Source: Metallyticus violacea
Lineage: Eukaryota > Arthropoda > Insecta > Mantodea > Metallyticidae
DNA: 64,000 nucleotides
Direction: 5' to 3'
Assembly (NCBI GenBank): GCA_030762175.1
Contig: CM060841.1
Coordinates: 15,413,501 to 15,477,500 of the forward strand
The notes under the pieces were generated by a model, which was given only the letters and a program-made list of their open reading frames with translations, was not told where the DNA came from and searched no databases. The translations under genes and the position numbers were made by a program. Position 1 is the first letter of the stretch. Each line of letters starts with the position of its first letter. Positions 58,211-64,000 of this stretch are shown here, piece after piece.

Positions 58211-59358
58211 CGAGGGTAGGTTCAGAAGTTTCCCGCCTCGCCGATAAGGATTATCGCATTAATAAAAGCCTTATCTGTTAAGTAAATGCAGCTGTAACTT
58301 CCGCTCCACTAAGTTCAGTTGTTCAGATATAGTGATAAAGCAGGCTATGTGTACAAGATTGTGATATATTTAAAATGCAGAATCCAGCTGTTATTAAGTT
58401 CTTCACAAAAGGACTTACTCCAAATAAAATTAAAACCATAATCATATTTTATGGTAAAAGAATGGGTCAGACTTTTTCGAATGGATCGAGAAAGCATTGA
58501 GGACAAAGAGCGTGCAGGTCGACTCATGGGAATGCTCACTCCTGAAAACTTTGCTCTTGTGGAAGGAAAAATTATGGATGACCAGCAGCTCAAAGTTACA
58601 GAAAAAAACTGCAAGGTTGGACTTTTCTAACACAACATGAACATTTAAACGAATAAGGTTAGTGCAAGATGGGTGCCTCGACTTCTTTCCTCAGTTCAAA
58701 AGCAGCAACGAGTCATCCGTTGTCAGGCATTTTTGGAGCTCTTCCGTGGCAAAGAGAGAGAAGTTCTGCAAACCATTGTTACAGGAGGTGAAATCAATGG
58801 ACCTGGCGAAGCACCGCCTCTAAAGTCCAAGGTCACTCAGTAAACCAAGAAGATCATGGCCACAATCTTTTGGCACTGTGAAGGAAAACTCTTCATTGAC
58901 TTCAAGGAGAGGAACACCACAATAAATGGGAAGTACTATGCTGGCCTACTGCACAGACTACGTGCTTCCATCAAAGAGAAAAGACGAGGAAAGCTGAGTG
59001 GTGGTGTGAGCCTTCCTCACGACAAAGTCTCTGTGCACACAGCTCTTGTTGCAAAGGAAGCTGTGAAGAAATGTGTCTTCAAGGAGATCGATCATCCTCC
59101 CTACAACCCAGATCTAGCTCCCAGTGACTATTTTCTCTTCTCAGAACTCAAGAAGTACCTTCGAGAAAGGACATTTAAGTGTGGTAAAGAAGTGATGGAT
59201 GCTATTTATACCCATTTTGCAGACAAGGCATCTGACTATTTGGGGGGGGGGGGGGTTGAAATGTTAATTCAAAGATGTGAGAAGTGTATTGCAATAAAGA
59301 GTAACTATATTGAAAATTGAAATGTAGTTTAGGCCGGAAACTTATGAACCTGCTCTGG
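58211..59358 (+). mobile_element. Mariner element, copy 2, both ends and TA duplication
   Basis: 5' end CGAGGGTAGGTTCAGAAGTT pairs with the 3' end read inverted (CCAGAGCAGGTTCATAAGTT), with TA at 58209-58210 and 59359-59360. At 1148 bp it is somewhat shorter than a complete mariner (about 1.3 kb), consistent with an internal deletion. Same family as 8.6 and 53.0 kb. Confidence 0.88.
58375..59320 (+). pseudogene. Mariner transposase pseudogene, copy 2
   Basis: The start ATG (58375) gives MQNPAVIKFF, collinear with the 8.6-kb copy. The frame changes after about 58440, and the amino-terminal domain continues as FRMDRESIEDKERAGR. A stop-bearing stretch follows, then KVSARWVPRLLSS. The first catalytic motif reads TGGEIN instead of TGDE (Asp lost), joined directly to GPGEAP, so the intervening residues are deleted. 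The second motif reads HDKV instead of HDNA. The third (YNPDLAPSDYFLFSELKK) keeps Asp. The last open frame begins MATIFWHCEGKLFIDF at 58856. A 14-base G-run at 59242-59255 lies in the Gly codons. Confidence 0.88.
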
Positions 59359-59360
59359 TA

Positions 59361-59760
59361 ATTAACTTAATATATTTGTGATGACAACTTAGAGTCAATA
59401 CTAAAATATATTGCTCTTTAAAATATACTAAAAGAAGACTTTTCGTCTGCTAATTTCAAAAATATATCAATGTCACTATTTGTGCTATTTGTGCCGTTGA
59501 GGTAACATCTCTCAGAACTATGGGGTTAAAAGTACATCCGAGTTGTAAGCTTTTTATTACCACTGTTAGACCGCTCATTTCCGGCACATTTCGAACATTT
59601 TAAGGCAGTATGACTATTCATCCTTAGTTGTATCTTACACCAACTTACCTTACATTTAGTATAAAAATGCTTAAGAATTCTGTAACACTATTAAATTCAA
59701 AACTATTTTTAAAAACTTTGGGATTCGTTCCAAAGTTATAAAAAACACGAACAAAAAAAT
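59361..59760. other. AT-rich spacer
   Basis: Nothing recognised. Confidence 0.4.
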
Positions 59761-59985
59761 CCACCGTGGCGTTGTAGCGGTAACTGCTTGCCTCTTACAC
59801 TGCGGCTCACTTCCGGTTGCGTCACTCTGCCTGATTCAGGTTTTTATTAGGGGTACGCGTTCAGTCCTTAGGGTGAAAGTCAGATAGCTTTAGCGCTTTA
59901 GTTCATTTGCCCTGTTGCTGATTCATTAATTATCCTCCGATATGACTGCAGAGGTTAAACTGACGAAAAACAAGTAAACAGATTT
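59761..59985 (+). repeat. tRNA-like SINE, weak
   Basis: CCACCGTGGCGTTGTAGCGG followed by TAACTGCTTGCC resembles an A box region. The expected B box (GGTTGCGTCAC near 59815) is poor. The body is unrelated to families A-C and seen once. Confidence 0.35.
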
Positions 59986-60668
59986 CCTGCAGTTAAACCT
60001 TTAAAAGAATGATATATTTTAGTGTATTTTCGAAATGCACAATTAATTGACTAATACTTTTATAAAGTGTAGCATTGCCGTGGACTGCCTTTTATGTAAA
60101 TATTCTTATACGTACCCAAGCAAACATTCAGCAGAGAACATTTGCCACATTTTTTTCATACGGAAGGAACATTACTAACATTAATATCATTCAGAAGTTT
60201 ATGACTGAACGCAATTAAGGCACTGTTTGCAAATCCACCTGATGTGCTATTTCATATAAATAAACCTGCTCAAAAAAGGAACTGTAGATATTTTCATTGC
60301 GAAAATAGATTAACAAATGTATACGTAACAATCAAAATGTGTGTAAACATAGAAAACCGCTCAGTTGCCCTGCACTCTTGAATTTTGAATTGGGATTGGT
60401 AGGGACAGAGGAAAATATTTCGTACTTAAAGCTGTTCTCAAGAACTGCCCTTTTGCGTTGATTGAATTTAAAAGAAGTTTGTCATATACAAAGCTTACAC
60501 ATTTTTCTTTTCCAGCATTGATTTATTAAACACTTATTTATAATTTTGTTGCATAATGACCAAGATTTTTCTTCATTTGGTAAAATCGGTGCATTGTTAT
60601 GTTATTTTAATAAAATTGTTTACATTTCTTTCTTTTCCCCTTTTTTCTTTCTTTTTGTTGTTTATTCA
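59986..60668. other. AT-rich spacer
   Basis: Nothing recognised. Confidence 0.4.
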
Positions 60669-60670
60669 GT

Positions 60671-60952
60671 CTATTCTGGTGGTGTAGTGGTTACCATACT
60701 TGCCTTCTAAACTCAAGATCGCGGGTTCAAACCCGACCAGGATTGATGGAGTTTTTCGGGCGTAAAAATCCTAAGTATGGCTTCCTTCGGAAGGGAAGTA
60801 AAGCCGTGGGTCCCGTGTCGTACATTTGCGGCACGAAAAAGAACCTCAAGTCTGAAGAGGCCACCGAGCAAAATTTATCGGACGTTTAACGCCCTGAATT
60901 GAATGGGACGCTGGTGACCTGAGATGTTAAAGAGCGTCCAAATAATTAAAAT
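60671..60952 (+). repeat. tRNA-derived SINE, family A, well-preserved
   Basis: Head TGGTGGTGTAGTGGTTACC (A box) and GCGGGTTCAAACCCGACC (B box) are both close to tRNA consensus, and the body matches the majority sequence at most positions. It looks like one of the youngest family A copies here. Confidence 0.9.
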
Positions 60953-62105
60953 TTAAAAAAGTTATGTTCAGTCACTCACGTATAAGAGTTAATTCTAGAA
61001 ATTTGTAATCTATGTCCATGTGAACCCCGAATTTATATTGCCGTGAGCCGATGTTGACCTCATCCAATTCCCATTAAAAGAACTATGCTGAAAATGAGTA
61101 CCAATATAAACAAAACTTACGTGTTAGTTAGCTGTATTCCTGCATAAAAAAGTTCAAAACCTACATACATACTGGCATGCATCAAAAAGTTCGAAAGATA
61201 CAACAGCAGATTTCGAATGCTTTATTGTAGAGACGAATAAAGGTCATAGATGAGTGACTTTAATTAAGAGATCTAATTACAGGTATATGTTACAGAAAAT
61301 AATGTTTTCGTGCCAATGTTGTTTTCGTGTCAACAGTGGTATAATGAATATAAATAGCAACGCCACTGATTGTATCTTCAAACACAAAGCTGCCGGCATT
61401 ATACGAGTAAGTGAGCACGATAACTGTTTACTAAATATAAACATTTTAACGTAGAAGCACATACAAATGTTATATCTCCTCTCTAAATACGTAGAATGGA
61501 AAGAAACTCCATGGCAAAAATTAACTGATAGTGGGTCTTAATAAAAGAAATAAAAACGTCTAAATGTGTTTCTAAATTTAGAATGCTCTAATTGCAGTTA
61601 ATCAGTAAGTGTTTTGGTTTTTTGCATAACCTTACTACAAAAACAAGTTGATAAATTAGCGTTGCTCACGTTTTTAAATCTTTGTTGACATCACTGATGT
61701 TGATATTGTTGTCATAAAGTCAATGTTAACATATTGGGAATACAGAGGATTTACATTAAACGTTTCAACTGAATTTATATGTGAAAAAATAGCAATTTGT
61801 TCTATTTGTGTTATTCTATCTATTATTACAGGCGTAACATATGAATTCCGGCACATTAACACACTATAGCAAATGAAAAATGTGATAGAAAAAAATTGGG
61901 GGAGGGTGATGTGTGTCGCCTACACGTAGTGCCCCCTGTTTACGTTAAACGACTGACAACTTATCGCTTTGAAAGCATCCTAGCATACCAGAGAAATTAA
62001 TTGTGAATAGTTGTTTAAACTGTGATAAGAAAAATGTCTTTTTTGTTGATTTCAGAGCGGCAATTGTGACCTTAACAACTTATATGCGATGTGATATCTC
62101 CAAGA
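60953..62105. other. AT-rich spacer, nothing recognised
   Basis: Short frames at 61254-61454 and nearby have no domain. Confidence 0.4.
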
Positions 62106-62110
62106 ACTGA

Positions 62111-62635
62111 ATGGAAATAATTAATAAGCTGCTGAACGTCAAGAACCGCATTGCACTGCAGTGGATTCCTGGCCACTGCGGGATTTATGGAAACAAGCGG
62201 GCAGATTCACCTTTGCCCCTGTGTCATATATCCTGCTCTATTAAATCTAACCGCTTCAGCCTGTATAGAGAGAAAACTTCTGGGGAAAAATGGAACTGCC
62301 TTTTGAACAAGTCAGAAAGAATTCCTAGTTCTCTACCTAAATCAGTTGGCGTGGCCTGTTTTAGACTTGCTACGGGTCATGACTACTTACAGAGTCACCT
62401 GTATGGAATTGAACTGACTGAAACAGATGCATGCCCTCTTTGCAACCATGGCGTATCCATGACTGAGGAGCACCTCAGCATTTGCCCTGCTGTTCTCAAC
62501 TGTTTCACTTTGCATGATATTGACAATGCCTTTGGTGATTATTTTTATCGTTTTTCTTTGTACCGGGCTGCTCGCCGACTTATGACCGAGAGGTCGGAGA
62601 CGGGCATAGGACGAAAAAAAAACAGTTAAACAACA
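62111..62635 (+). mobile_element. Non-LTR retrotransposon RNase H and carboxyl-terminal fragment
   Basis: Frame 62111-62629 (172 codons) reads LQWIPGHCGIYGNKRAD (residues 17-32), the last conserved block of the RNase H domain of LINEs such as the I/Jockey groups. It then has a short gap where more RNase H would be expected, and the carboxyl region VACFRLATGHDYLQSHL and CPLC...EEHLSICP with C108, C111, H121 and C125. The reverse transcriptase is missing (5' truncated). This is a different clade from the 24- and 43.6-kb LINEs. Just upstream the sequence is AT-rich and not LINE-like. Confidence 0.8.
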
Positions 62636-64000
62636 CCTCGACAGTCAAAATGGCATTTATAGTTCCCTTCTACTGTATAAGTTTAAATAATTTTATTTAA
62701 ATTGTAAATATGTACGAGGACACACCAAGAAAAGAGGGGACAAGATATATACACAAATTGCACAATTCAGTATTTTTATTTTAGAAAAAGTAGGTCCTTA
62801 CAACATCCATTATTGGGCCTAATAATCAAAAGTACCTACCTATAGAAAGGGATGATAATATTGTATAGGAATATTATGTCCTTGTGAAAAGATAACTGTT
62901 CAGATTACATTGACAAGTGAGAAATTCATAAACAGAGTGATGCATAATTAATTTACTTATCTCCTTATAATTAAAAGACAGGCAAAAATGTTTGACACCC
63001 TAAATTAAATTTGTGTAACTGGATGAAAAAATAGGTTTTACTATGCACAACCCATTTTGTAATAGTGTTTCAGCTTTGTAGCGAATAATATAAAGCCAAA
63101 GAATTTTAAGAAAATAAAATACCACCTATGTTTATACAAATAAGTTTAAGAAATAAATAAAAGTATTCATGGGCAAAGTACTGTAAAATAAAACATATAA
63201 GCTTAAGTTAAGAGAGCGCCAGTTTTTGATTAATATATAAGAATATTAAATAATTTAAATAATAAAAGGATCAAAATATTTCTAATTTCGATAGCTACTT
63301 AAGAAACTAACACAAAATAATTTAAACAAAGAAAGTATATTTACATAAAATATGCATTTTAAATAAATATCGTTTCAGAAAAAATGGAAAGCTTTTAATT
63401 TTCTAAAAGAAATATAAAAAAAAAAAAAAAAATCCGTGTAATATAAAGCAAGGAAAAGTATTATTCTAAAATAATTTTGGGTGTTGAAGTTGTATAAAAG
63501 TAAAACTTGATTTCAGAAAAAGAAAATTAAAACAGATTTAACTAAATAGCGTTAATATTTTAATAAACGGTGCAGGATAAAGGAAAACGAACTATAAAAA
63601 AATAAGATATAGGAGAAAGAGTTAGTATATGTGAATATCAACTACAATAATGAAAAACTATAAGATTAGCGCATTGCTTCAAAAAGTATAAACCAATATG
63701 CAGATATGGAGGAAATTTAAAAAAACTTTGAAATTGGGGGGGGGTTGTAAATTGCTTCATCAGAGAGTCCATCGCACGAAAGACGAAGAAGAAGAAGAAA
63801 TAACAAAGTAAGCACAAAGAACTTCTTTGAACAGCTTGGCATGACATATATTGGGGATATCGCTAGAATTCACAAGAAAAACACAGCTTTTAGAATGAGT
63901 AACTTCAATTATTTATTCCAATAATTATAGTTTTAATAGCGGCTATCTGTGTTGGAAGTATCATTTTATATTGTATAACATCACATTTTTATACGGGGTG
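62636..64000. other. AT-rich DNA, nothing recognised
   Basis: A-run near 63417-63432 and a nine-base G-run near 63736. No gene or repeat recognised. Confidence 0.4.

Overview
This 64-kb window looks like accessory, transposon-dense nuclear DNA from an arthropod, most likely an insect. The evidence is an AT-rich background, eukaryotic mariner/Tc1, hAT, piggyBac and pogo transposase remnants, non-LTR retrotransposon 3' ends, and tRNA-derived SINEs with RNA polymerase III A and B boxes. There are no operons, Shine-Dalgarno-led genes or rRNA genes. The species cannot be named from sequence alone; a large hemimetabolous insect genome would fit (inference). I found no host protein-coding gene I can defend. 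Almost every recognisable protein similarity belongs to a decayed mobile element.

Layout. 0-9.8 kb: SINE copies, a GC-rich poly(A)-tailed retroposon (2.26-2.84 kb), a T/C-skewed repeat (3.2-3.96 kb), a nest of two Tc1/mariner elements (6.01-6.96 kb) and a mariner on the minus strand (8.56-9.73 kb). 9.8-16 kb: a 139-bp tandem duplication, a hAT remnant with a BED-type finger, a separate SINE family, a mariner fragment abutting the 3' end of a hAT, a ~100-bp tandem array and an exact-period 27-bp minisatellite. 17-31 kb: an old paralogous block (17.03-17.8 kb), a decayed piggyBac, and a head-to-tail 4.1-kb tandem duplication (22.6-26.7 and 26.7-30.8 kb) whose units carry a SINE, a LINE 3' end with an (ATTC)n tail and an RTE-like fragment. 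31-45 kb: SINEs, a second copy of the Tc1/mariner family seen at 6.4 kb (with exact TA duplications), a second copy of the T/C-skewed repeat, a mariner scrap, a LINE carboxyl-terminal ORF and an apparent solo LTR. 45-64 kb: SINEs, a pogo-like pseudogene with a PHD-like finger, a zinc-finger/MULE-like fragment, a chimeric SINE-mariner junction, three more mariners and a LINE RNase H carboxyl terminus.

No gene network can be read from the window, because its elements are parasitic, mostly broken and nested. The best leads are structural: the tandem duplication with a ~1.9-kb near-identical tract inside more diverged arms (likely gene conversion), a conserved hairpin in three paralogous blocks, a 27-bp repeat that reads as a nine-residue peptide repeat, repeated loss of the first catalytic Asp in one mariner family, and a poly-G tract of variable length at one codon position of that family. 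All percentages and boundaries were judged by eye and are approximate.
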